Source of the DNA: JAUHWL01 sp964416385
GTDB lineage: Bacteria; Bacteroidota; Bacteroidia; Flavobacteriales; Schleiferiaceae
Length of the DNA stretch: 8,411 nucleotides
Reading direction: 5' to 3'
NCBI GenBank assembly: GCA_964416385.1
Contig: CAYQDW010000087.1
Span: 1 to 8,411, forward strand
Positions 1-5,986 of this stretch are shown piece by piece (positions within the stretch are counted from its first letter, which is position 1; each line of letters begins with the position of its first letter). The notes below the pieces were generated by a model. The model saw nothing but the letters and a program-made list of their open reading frames with translations, had not been told where the DNA came from and ran no database searches. The position numbers and the translations under genes were made by a program.

Positions 1-2
1 AG

Positions 3-137
3 AAAGAGGAGTTGGAACATCCGGAGAAATACGGCCTCAACTACCAAATGCAGGAAGAAGGGTTTTACACACGTGATGGATATAAGAAGATGCGCAGTAT
101 GATGACACAAGAGATGAATAAGAACCACAAAATCTAA
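3..137 (+). CDS. 3' end of an unrecognised protein (partial, runs off the left edge)
   Basis: An open frame enters from the left edge and stops at TAA 135-137, giving the last 44 residues of a protein. The tail is charged and Met-rich (it includes KYGLNYQMQEEGFYTRDGY and ends NKNHKI), with no membrane segment and no motif I recognise. It lies 127 bp upstream of hsdR on the same strand. In type I restriction loci this position is often held by hsdS or by an accessory gene between hsdS and hsdR. The tail does not look like a typical HsdS C-terminus, so an accessory or unrelated gene is more likely. The other two forward frames are closed by stops, which supports this frame. Function cannot be assigned from this fragment. 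Confidence 0.6.
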   Translation, partial: KEELEHPEKYGLNYQMQEEGFYTRDGYKKMRSMMTQEMNKNHKI

Positions 138-185
138 GTGAGTCTTGAATCAATTACCAACCATTACTCTACAAAAAGATTTGGA

Positions 186-200
186 ACAGAGAATTTCTGT
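186..200. promoter_or_regulatory. Imperfect palindrome upstream of hsdR
   Basis: The 15 bases ACAGAGAATTTCTGT are almost perfectly symmetric (one mismatched pair around a central A). They sit 65 bp before the hsdR start, just downstream of a TTTG at 180-183 that could be a -33 element. No convincing TAnnTTTG element follows at the right spacing, so I do not call a promoter. It could be a regulator site, but a short AT-rich palindrome like this can arise by chance. Confidence 0.2.
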
Positions 201-264
201 ACAAATAATAAAGTATAGCCGAGCTTTGCAATAACATTGAAAAACGAAATGTTAGTTCGTACAT

Positions 265-3200
265 ATGATAAAAATGAACGAAAACGATATTGAGCAATTA
301 GCCATTGAGGAGCTACAAGCCTTGGGTTACCATTATGTCTATGGCGCTGATATCGCTCCGGATGGTGAGTTTCCTGAACGAGAATCGTTTTCTGATGTCA
401 TCCTCAAAGATCGCTTGCGCAAAGCCATAGCCAGGAACAATCCCGGCATTCCTGTGCATGCCCAAGAAGATGCGTTGCGGCAAGTTTTGCGCATTCATTC
501 ACCGGAACTGCTTACCAATAACGAAGCGTTTCATCGCTTGCTAACAGAAGGCGTACCAGTATCCTATCAAAAAGGTTCTGATACGCGCGGTGATTTGGTA
601 TGGCTGATTGATTTTAATCAACCAGAAAAAAATGAGTTTCTGGTGGTGAACCAATTCACCATTGTAGAAAACAACACCAAAAAACGGCCTGATGTTATTC
701 TGTTTGTGAATGGTTTGCCATTGGTAGTGATGGAACTCAAAAATGCCGTAAGCGAGCAGGCTACCATACGCAACGCATACAAACAGCTGGAAACCTACAA
801 AGCCACCATTCCAAGCTTATTTACTTTTAACGCACTGTGTGTAATTAGCGATGGATTAGAGGCAAAGTCGGGGTCCATCTCGGCTGGCTATTCACGCTAC
901 ATGAGCTGGAAAACTGTAGACGGTAAACAAACCGCTTCCCATTTAGATAATGCATTAGAAACGCTTATACGAGGACAATTAAGCAAAAAAGTGCTGCTTG
1001 ACCTTATCAATCACTTTACCGTTTTTGAAAAAAGCCGAAAAGAAGATTTGAATACGGGTATAGTAACCGTGCAAACGGTGAAGAAGATTGCAGCCTATCA
1101 TCAATACTATGCGGTAAACAAGGCGGTTGAGAGTACCCTGGTGGCATCTTCTGCAGAAGGTGACCGCAAGGGTGGCGTGGTTTGGCATACCCAAGGTTCA
1201 GGTAAGTCGCTTTCCATGGTATTCTATGCTGGTAAGATTGTAAAGGCATTAGATAACCCAACCATTTTAGTTATCACCGACCGCAATGATTTGGACGATC
1301 AGCTCTTTGATACGTTTGCTTCATCCACACAGTTACTTCGCCAAACGCCAATACAAGCCAATGATAGGCAGCATTTAAAGACTTTGCTTAAGGTAGCATC
1401 TGGTGGCGTAGTGTTTACCACCATACAAAAGTTTCAACCCGATGAGGGTAATGTCTATGAAACCCTAACAGCGCGTAAAAATGTCGTTGTAATTGCCGAT
1501 GAGGCGCATCGCACACAATATGGTTTTCAGGCAAAAACCGTTGATGACCGCGATGAAGAGGGCAACGTGATTGGTAAGAAGGTAGTATATGGATTTGCGA
1601 AGTACATGCGTGATGCGCTTCCTCATGCAACTTATCTCGGTTTTACCGGCACACCTATTGAAAGCACTGACGTAAATACCCCAGCAGTATTTGGTAATTA
1701 CGTAGACGTGTATGATATCGCTCAGGCGGTGGAGGATGGTGCTACCGTGCGCATTTATTATGAAAGTCGTTTGGCCAAGATCAATCTGAGTGAAGAAGGC
1801 AGGCGACTGGTTAAAGAGTTAGATGAAGAGCTAAAGCAAGAAGACCTTACCGAAACACAAAAAGCCAAGGCAAAATGGACGCAGCTTGAAGCTTTGGTGG
1901 GTAGCGAACACCGCATCAAGAATGTTGCTGCAGATATTGTAAGCCACTTTGAAGCCCGTCAGGAAGTGTTTGAAGGCAAGGCCATGGTGGTGGCTATGTC
2001 GCGTAGAATAGCCGTTGAACTTTATAACGCGATTATCCAATTACGCCCAGACTGGCACAGTGACGATCTGTCAAAAGGCATTATTAAAGTCGTGATGACA
2101 GCATCGTCAGCCGATGGCCCGGCAATGGAAAAGCACCACACCACCAAAGAACAGCGCAGGGCATTGGCCGATCGTATGAAAAACCCTGATGATGAATTGA
2201 AGCTGGTGATTGTGCGGGATATGTGGCTTACCGGCTTTGATGCACCTTCTATGCACACGTTGTACATAGACAAGCCTATGCAAGGCCATAACCTTATGCA
2301 GGCCATAGCGAGGGTAAACCGGGTATATAAAGACAAACCTGGCGGGTTGGTAGTTGATTACTTGGGTATTGCGTCTGATTTGAAAAAAGCCCTTTCATTT
2401 TATTCTGATAGTGGCGGTAAGGGCGACCCAACAGAATTGCAAGAGCAAGCCGTTGCATTGATGTTGGAGAAGTTAGAAGTGGTTTCCCAAATGTTTTTAG
2501 AAAAGCCAGCGCATGGCCACTCTAAAGAATATGAAGACATGGTAAACGACCCGTCTGTTCCTTATCTAGGCAAAGACAAAGGGCTGTTATATGAAGAATA
2601 CTTTATAGCTGATACACGCACCAAACTGAACATCATTCTAGCAGCGGAAGAACATATTCTAAGCATTGATGATGGTAAGAAACGTTTTGTGCGTGAAGTA
2701 ACAGCTTTATCTAAAGCATTTGCCATTGCCATACCGCATGAGCAAGCGATGGATGTGAAGGATGAAGTGGCCTTTTTCCAGGCCGTGAAAGCACGTTTGG
2801 CCAAATTCGATGTAACCGAAGGGGGAAGGAGTGATGAAGAGATAGAATCGGCCATCAGGCAGGTCATTGATCAGGCATTGGTTTCAGATAAAGTGGTGGA
2901 CGTATTTGATGCAGCTGGAATCAAGAAACCGGATATATCTATTCTGTCGGAGGATTTCCTGATGGAGATTCGGGATATGCAGCACAAGAACATTGCACTA
3001 GAAACGTTGAAGAAGTTGCTTAATGATGAGATAAAAGCCCGAAGCAAGACAAACTTGGTGCAGAGTAAAACGCTCATGGAGATGCTTGAAAACTCTATTA
3101 AGCGCTATCAAAATAAGGTTCTGACTGCAGCTGAGGTTATTCAAGAATTAATTGACCTAGCCGGTGATATCAAGAAAGCAGATAAGCGGGGCGAAGAGAT

Positions 3201-3486
3201 GAACCTTTCTGATTTTGAATTAGCCTTTTATGATGCAGTAGCAAACAATGAAAGTGCAAGAGAACTTCTGGGCAATGATACGTTGAGAGAACTGGCAGTT
3301 TATCTTGTAGAAACGGTAAAAAATAATGCTACCATTGATTGGACCATTAAAGAGAGTGTACGCGCAAAGTTGAAGGTCATGGTAAAGCGTGCGCTTAGGA
3401 AGTTTGGATATCCACCAGATCTACAAAAATTGGCCACGGATACAGTTTTGAAGCAAGCGGAGTTATTGGCGGATTATATACAGTAA
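265..3486 (+). CDS. hsdR: Type I restriction enzyme R subunit (endonuclease and DNA translocase)
   Basis: HsdR is the ATP-driven motor and nuclease of a type I restriction-modification complex (HsdR2M2S). It translocates and cuts DNA that lacks the host methylation. At 1073 aa it is full length for the family. The N-terminal nuclease shows a PD-(D/E)xK pattern (D143, E157-L-K159) followed by a QxxxY motif (Q174, Y178). The SF2 motor has Walker A TQGSGKS (309-315), DEAH (412-415), TGTP (461-464), WLTGFDAP (654-661) and motif VI QAIARVNR (679-686). The region from about 735 to the end is helical and matches the HsdR C-terminal domain (DUF3387 type), with a RKFGYPPD segment near the end. No key residue is missing, so it appears functional. 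I keep ATG 265; ATG 274 is an alternative three codons later, and neither has a clear Shine-Dalgarno. No hsdM or hsdS is in the window; they probably lie upstream, which is inference. Confidence 0.97.
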   Translation: MIKMNENDIEQLAIEELQALGYHYVYGADIAPDGEFPERESFSDVILKDRLRKAIARNNPGIPVHAQEDALRQVLRIHSPELLTNNEAFHRLLTEGVPVSYQKGSDTRGDLVWLIDFNQPEKNEFLVVNQFTIVENNTKKRPDVILFVNGLPLVVMELKNAVSEQATIRNAYKQLETYKATIPSLFTFNALCVISDGLEAKSGSISAGYSRYMSWKTVDGKQTASHLDNALETLIRGQLSKKVLLDLINHFTVFEKSRKEDLNTGIVTVQTVKKIAAYHQYYAVNKAVESTLVASSAEGDRKGGVVWHTQGSGKSLSMVFYAGKIVKALDNPTILVITDRNDLDDQLFDTFASSTQLLRQTPIQANDRQHLKTLLKVASGGVVFTTIQKFQPDEGNVYETLTARKNVVVIADEAHRTQYGFQAKTVDDRDEEGNVIGKKVVYGFAKYMRDALPHATYLGFTGTPIESTDVNTPAVFGNYVDVYDIAQAVEDGATVRIYYESRLAKINLSEEGRRLVKELDEELKQEDLTETQKAKAKWTQLEALVGSEHRIKNVAADIVSHFEARQEVFEGKAMVVAMSRRIAVELYNAIIQLRPDWHSDDLSKGIIKVVMTASSADGPAMEKHHTTKEQRRALADRMKNPDDELKLVIVRDMWLTGFDAPSMHTLYIDKPMQGHNLMQAIARVNRVYKDKPGGLVVDYLGIASDLKKALSFYSDSGGKGDPTELQEQAVALMLEKLEVVSQMFLEKPAHGHSKEYEDMVNDPSVPYLGKDKGLLYEEYFIADTRTKLNIILAAEEHILSIDDGKKRFVREVTALSKAFAIAIPHEQAMDVKDEVAFFQAVKARLAKFDVTEGGRSDEEIESAIRQVIDQALVSDKVVDVFDAAGIKKPDISILSEDFLMEIRDMQHKNIALETLKKLLNDEIKARSKTNLVQSKTLMEMLENSIKRYQNKVLTAAEVIQELIDLAGDIKKADKRGEEMNLSDFELAFYDAVANNESARELLGNDTLRELAVYLVETVKNNATIDWTIKESVRAKLKVMVKRALRKFGYPPDLQKLATDTVLKQAELLADYIQ

Positions 3487-3809
3487 TTGTTTTGCACATC
3501 GTGCATTCATCAATAGTTATATTAAACCCGCTTAAACCCCAATTTACGCAGCGCGGTATGTCTTCTATTACCCAGCCTTAAAGTCTGCTGCCTAATGCTG
3601 CTTAATCCTTTTTAGTATTTCGCGACAAACACCGCAGATCATAAAGTGTGTATGCTTTGTTTTATTGTATCATATATCATGCGTTAATCTTTTATTATAG
3701 ACTTAATGAATGATATATAATTCAGATTGATAAATTTAATGATGTGTTTTTAGAAGTGTGATGTATATTTGTATGATAAATTACGCGTTAAGTGTAAAAA
3801 CAGCATACA
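3487..3809. other. Intergenic region between hsdR and hipB-like gene (323 bp)
   Basis: No confident gene is present. Just after hsdR there is a small TGCAC-ATC-GTGCA hairpin (3493-3505) without a T-run, so it is a poor terminator. A 10-bp tandem repeat with one mismatch (TGCTGCCTAA / TGCTGCTTAA) occupies 3586-3605. On the minus strand 3522-3611 is open for 29 codons and reads like a basic protein tail (GNRRHTALRKLGFKRV, then stop), but it has no start codon. The right half is AT-rich: a 9-bp inverted repeat ATATATCAT/ATGATATAT lies at 3672-3680 and 3710-3718, followed by the hipB promoter elements listed separately. Confidence 0.6.
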
Positions 3810-3829
3810 ATGAATGATAAAGCATACAC
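3648..3829. promoter_or_regulatory. Candidate HipB operator array (AGCATACA repeats)
   Basis: AAAGCATACAC occurs at 3819-3829, just inside the hipB coding start, and its exact 11-bp reverse complement GTGTATGCTTT occurs at 3648-3658. A further direct AGCATACA is at 3802-3809, touching the ATG, and a 7/8 match in the reverse orientation (TGTATGAT) is at 3770-3777, against the -7 element. HipB-type repressors are known to bind paired inverted sites around their own promoter and to loop or bend DNA together with HipA. Repeats flanking the promoter on both sides fit that model. A caution: a 10-bp match (AAGCATACAC, 6314-6323) also occurs inside the unrelated WYL gene, so the motif alone is not specific. 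Confidence 0.4.
3764..3771 (+). promoter_or_regulatory. Probable Bacteroidota -7 promoter element for the hipBA-like operon
   Basis: TATATTTG matches the Bacteroidota -7 consensus TAnnTTTG exactly. It lies 38 bp upstream of the hipB start, implying a leader of roughly 30 nt. No clear TTG is found at the usual -33 distance (the best is GTG near 3744-3746), so the promoter is only half consensus. That would suit a weak, autoregulated toxin-antitoxin promoter. Confidence 0.45.
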
Positions 3830-4157
3830 TAACTGGGCGGTGCTTAGTGACGAAGCGCTGGTTAAAACCATTGGTAATTTTATTAAGCATCATCGGCTTC
3901 AACAAAATAGAACCCAAGATGATGTGGCTCAAGCTGCTGGCATTAGTCGTTCTACGTTAAGTCTGTTAGAACGGGGAGAAACCGTAACAATACGGACATT
4001 AATACAGGTTTTGCGGGTATTGGATTTGCTGTACATCATGAATCAATTTGAAGTAAAAAAACAAATCAGCCCAATACAGGCGGCTAAACTTGAAAAGGAG
4101 AAACGCCAGCGCGCAAGCGGCAGTAGTAACAAGCATTTGACAACTACGGATTGGTAA
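3810..4157 (+). CDS. hipB: HipB-type antitoxin, XRE-family DNA-binding repressor
   Basis: This 115-aa protein has a Cro/C1 (XRE) helix-turn-helix at about residues 20-73; the two key helices are QDDVAQAAG (36-44) and ISRSTLSLLERG (45-56). As the upstream partner of a HipA-type kinase it should bind the kinase, restrain it and repress the operon. After the HTH there is a basic, Ser-rich, probably disordered tail from about 95 to 115 that ends in TTTDW. E. coli HipB likewise ends in a flexible tail with a terminal Trp, which is important for its turnover and contacts HipA, so this ending supports the assignment. Its stop TAA overlaps the next ATG by one base (TAATG, 4155-4159), suggesting translational coupling. 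ATG 3810 follows the promoter closely. The symbol indicates family, not demonstrated orthology. Confidence 0.85.
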   Translation: MNDKAYTNWAVLSDEALVKTIGNFIKHHRLQQNRTQDDVAQAAGISRSTLSLLERGETVTIRTLIQVLRVLDLLYIMNQFEVKKQISPIQAAKLEKEKRQRASGSSNKHLTTTDW

Positions 4158-5458
4158 TGATTAAGACAGCAACAGTAAAAATTTGGGATGAAACCGTTGG
4201 CGCTGTGTTGTGGGATGAAACAACGGGAATCGCTAGTTTTGAATATGAATCTTCCTTTGTTAATAAAGGCTGGATGCTTTCGCCCTTAATAATGCCCAAT
4301 CAGGCCGGGCGTGTGTTTTCATTTCCAGATTTAAAAGACACAAAGACTTTTTCCGGGCTGCCCGGATTGGTAGCAGATTCACTTCCCGATGATTATGGAA
4401 ACCAAATGATTGATAATTGGCTCGCCACACATGGGCGCGCCCCGGGTTCAATGAATCCGGTAGAAAAGCTCTGTTTTATTGGCTCAAGAGGTATGGGGGC
4501 GTTAGAATATGAGTTGCCAATTTTAAAACCATCAAAGTCCACGTTTAAAGTTGAGGTGGATAGTTTGTTTAAGGCCGCACAAGAAATCTTGGCAAAAAGG
4601 GAAGACTTTGAGACAAATCTTAGCAAGGATGATGAAAAGGCGGTCAATGACATTATTAAGATAAGTACGTCTGCTGGGGGTATGCGTGCAAAGGCCATCA
4701 TTGCTTACAATGATAAAACAGGCGAAGTACGTTCTGGGCAGACAAAAGCGCCAAAAGGATTTGAGCATTGGCTTATTAAATTAGATGGTGCTAACGAGAA
4801 ATCAATTGGCGAGCCAAAAGGGTGGGGGCGTGTTGAGTATGCCTATTACAAAATGGCCAAAGATTGCGGTATTAACATGACCGCAAGCCAGTTGTTTGAA
4901 GAAAACGGTAGAGCCCATTTCATGACCAAGCGCTTTGATCGTGAAGATGGTGATATAAAGCATCACGTACAAACGCTTTGCGCTATGCAGCATTGGGATT
5001 ATAATCAGGTTGGGGTGTTTAGCTATGAGCAGCTCTTTCAAACCATGCGCCAGTTGGGTTTAACTTACCCTGAAGCAGAAGAAATGTTTAGACGAATGAC
5101 GTTTAATGTTTTGGCATTGAATAGAGACGACCATACGAAGAATTTCGCTTTTATGCTAAAGCAAGGAGGCAAATGGCAATTGGCACCAGCCTATGATGTT
5201 TGCCACGCATTTGTAAAAAAACACCAATGGCTAAATGATCATGCGCTTACTATTAACGGAAAACGTGAAGGATTTGTAAAAGCTGATTTAATGAAAATAG
5301 CGGCTTCTATGAATATCAAAAAGGCAGAAGGCATTATAGAAAACATAGTCTCTGTAGTTGGTAGTTGGCAATCTTATGCAGAAGAAGCCAGGGTGCCAAT
5401 AAAATTGCAAGATCAAATTACAATTAACCTAAACGAAAACTTAAAGCCATGGCAATAG
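4157..5458 (+). CDS. hipA: HipA-type Ser/Thr kinase toxin
   Basis: HipA-family toxins are kinases; E. coli HipA phosphorylates glutamyl-tRNA synthetase and induces dormancy. The target here is unknown. I start at ATG 4157, which overlaps the hipB stop, rather than at TTG two codons earlier; this gives 433 aa, close to E. coli HipA (440). The HipA N-terminal domain occupies about 6-123, with GLPGLVADSLPDDYG (67-81) and KLCFIGSRGMGALEY (104-118). The kinase core follows: the P-loop STSAGGMRAK (170-179) contains S172, equivalent to the autophosphorylated Ser150 of E. coli HipA. K208 is the likely ATP-binding lysine, and KRFDRED is at 258-264. The catalytic loop NRDDHTKN (322-329) has D324 and N329, and the metal-binding D347 is in PAYD (344-347); the D324/N329/D347 spacing equals E. 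coli D309/N314/D332. All catalytic residues are intact, so an active toxin is expected. Unlike the three-gene HipBST type, the N-domain is fused to the kinase. Confidence 0.93.
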   Translation: MIKTATVKIWDETVGAVLWDETTGIASFEYESSFVNKGWMLSPLIMPNQAGRVFSFPDLKDTKTFSGLPGLVADSLPDDYGNQMIDNWLATHGRAPGSMNPVEKLCFIGSRGMGALEYELPILKPSKSTFKVEVDSLFKAAQEILAKREDFETNLSKDDEKAVNDIIKISTSAGGMRAKAIIAYNDKTGEVRSGQTKAPKGFEHWLIKLDGANEKSIGEPKGWGRVEYAYYKMAKDCGINMTASQLFEENGRAHFMTKRFDREDGDIKHHVQTLCAMQHWDYNQVGVFSYEQLFQTMRQLGLTYPEAEEMFRRMTFNVLALNRDDHTKNFAFMLKQGGKWQLAPAYDVCHAFVKKHQWLNDHALTINGKREGFVKADLMKIAASMNIKKAEGIIENIVSVVGSWQSYAEEARVPIKLQDQITINLNENLKPWQ

Positions 5459-5669
5459 CACGTTTTTGATCCTCATCAAAACAATGAAGTGAGCTTCGCA
5501 AGCTAAGAATGTCTTGTTTTTTGTGGTCAATACTGCACCCAAATGCGATGCTAGCCCGAAACCACCCATTTATGTAGAATTACACAAAAACCAAGCTCAG
5601 GGCGCTCAATTTTGGATGGTTTTAAATGAGCAGCAGTAGTTCTTACCACGTTTTTAAACGTTTTGAAGA

Positions 5670-5804
5670 TGATGGTAAGAAAGGCATGGAAAACGTTTTC
5701 TGCGATTAACTCCTTTAACCTTTTATTTGTTGTTGTTTGCGTTTCTAGCTCCGCTACTCACGTGCATAAAGACTTTCAATGTAAGATGTGAACTTGAAAG
5801 TTAA
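5670..5804 (+). CDS. Possible small single-helix membrane peptide (44 aa), speculative
   Basis: An ATG-started frame of 44 codons ends at TAA 5802-5804. The N-terminus is basic (residues 1-12 include R4, K5, K8 and R12). It is followed by one very hydrophobic stretch, LTFYLLLFAFLAPLLTCI (about 16-33), long enough to span a membrane, and then a short polar tail ending ELES. The start codons (5670 and 5673) lie in or beside the right arm of a 10-bp inverted repeat, so an RNA hairpin could hide them. Size and layout resemble type I toxin peptides, but hydrophobic short frames are common in T-rich DNA. There is no Shine-Dalgarno, no clear promoter and no family I recognise. Confidence 0.22.
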
Positions 5805-5832
5805 TTGGCTATTGGTGATTTTTTCTCCCCCC

Positions 5833-5882
5833 AAAAAAACAAGCCGGCCACCGCGTTGGTTAGGTAAAACGCAGGTGGCCGG
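5833..5882 (-). terminator. Strong intrinsic terminator on the minus strand
   Basis: Arms 5844-5852 (CCGGCCACC) and 5874-5882 (GGTGGCCGG) pair perfectly over 9 GC-rich bp. The stem continues with GCGTT/AACGC past one bulged A (5873), leaving a 10-nt loop. Read on the minus strand, the stem is followed after CTTG by seven T's (A-run 5833-5839). The + strand has no T-run after the hairpin. It therefore ends a leftward transcript, yet no complete minus-strand gene lies to its right; only a short reading-frame tail does (5901-5951). Confidence 0.75.
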
Positions 5883-5900
5883 TTGCACGGGTTGATAGGT

Positions 5901-5951
5901 TTAAAGTCCTATTTCATCGTCAAAGCACTTAAACTTTTGAGACAAGTAGGG
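5901..5951 (-). pseudogene. Probable 3' remnant of a lost minus-strand gene
   Basis: On the minus strand a frame closed upstream by TGA (5952-5954) reads about 16 codons, includes SQKFKCFDDEIGL and stops at TAA (5903-5901). There is no start codon. The stop lies 18 nt before the stem of a strong minus-strand terminator, exactly the layout of a normal gene 3' end. My reading is that the gene body was removed or replaced and only its last codons and terminator remain. The protein family cannot be recognised from so short a tail. A leftward small RNA ending at the same terminator is the main alternative. Confidence 0.35.
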
Positions 5952-5982
5952 TCAAAAATTTTTTAGATTGAACATTTTGACC
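5950..5982. promoter_or_regulatory. Candidate operator: perfect 8-bp inverted repeat before the WYL regulator gene
   Basis: GGTCAAAA (5950-5957) and TTTTGACC (5975-5982) are exact reverse complements, separated by 17 nt with half-site centres 25 bp apart. The right arm ends 5 bp before the TTG start of the WYL-family regulator. Between the arms is TAGATTG (5964-5970), a near match to the -7 element, and TTTG lies upstream (5936-5939), at a slightly long spacing. Placement over the likely promoter suggests autoregulation by the encoded regulator. Confidence 0.4.
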
Positions 5983-5986
5983 TTAT

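Larger units (their letters stand above)
5459..5986. other. Intergenic region after hipA-like gene (528 bp), rich in inverted repeats
   Basis: No confident gene. From left to right it holds a 7-bp TTTTGAT/ATCAAAA hairpin (5464-5481), a small AGCTT-CGC-AAGCT hairpin (5492-5504) with a T-run some 12 nt further on, which may weakly terminate hipBA, a 10-bp inverted repeat (5640-5649 with 5674-5683), an AACGTT-centred palindrome at about 5691-5700, an 8-bp inverted repeat ACTTTCAA/TTGAAAGT (5772-5779 with 5794-5801), a strong minus-strand terminator (5833-5882), and an 8-bp inverted repeat next to the WYL gene (5950-5982). ACGTTTT occurs at 5460, 5649, 5659 and 5694. Two overlapping minus-strand open stretches cover 5424-5579 and 5441-5569 but carry no recognisable domain. 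Confidence 0.6.

Noticed and set aside
180..213. TTTG (180-183) and TAATAAAG (206-213) as a Bacteroidota promoter for hsdR
   Set aside because: The downstream part lacks the TTTG half of the -7 element and the spacing is 22, so the match is too weak to call.
244..260. ACGAA/TTCGT hairpin just before the hsdR start as a translational switch
   Set aside because: Only 5 bp with a 7-nt loop; weak and without supporting signals.
2022..2336. Minus-strand 104-aa ORF inside hsdR
   Set aside because: Shadow frame of the conserved HsdR motor domain; no domain and no independent signals.
3586..3605. Tandem 10-bp repeat TGCTGCCTAA/TGCTGCTTAA as a CRISPR or iteron seed
   Set aside because: Only two copies with no spacers and no further units; it also overlaps a protein-like minus-strand frame, so simple coding redundancy can explain it.
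3750..3932. Minus-strand 60-aa ORF over the hipB start
   Set aside because: It overlaps the hipB promoter and coding start in antisense, has no domain, and the + strand gene explains the region better.
4151..4156. TTG 4151 as the hipA start
   Set aside because: ATG 4157 overlaps the hipB stop as TAATG, a normal coupling arrangement, and gives the usual family N-terminus.
5492..5530. AGCTT-CGC-AAGCT hairpin as the hipBA terminator
   Set aside because: The stem is only 5 bp and the T-run begins about 12 nt after it, so I mention it only as a weak possibility within the intergenic note.
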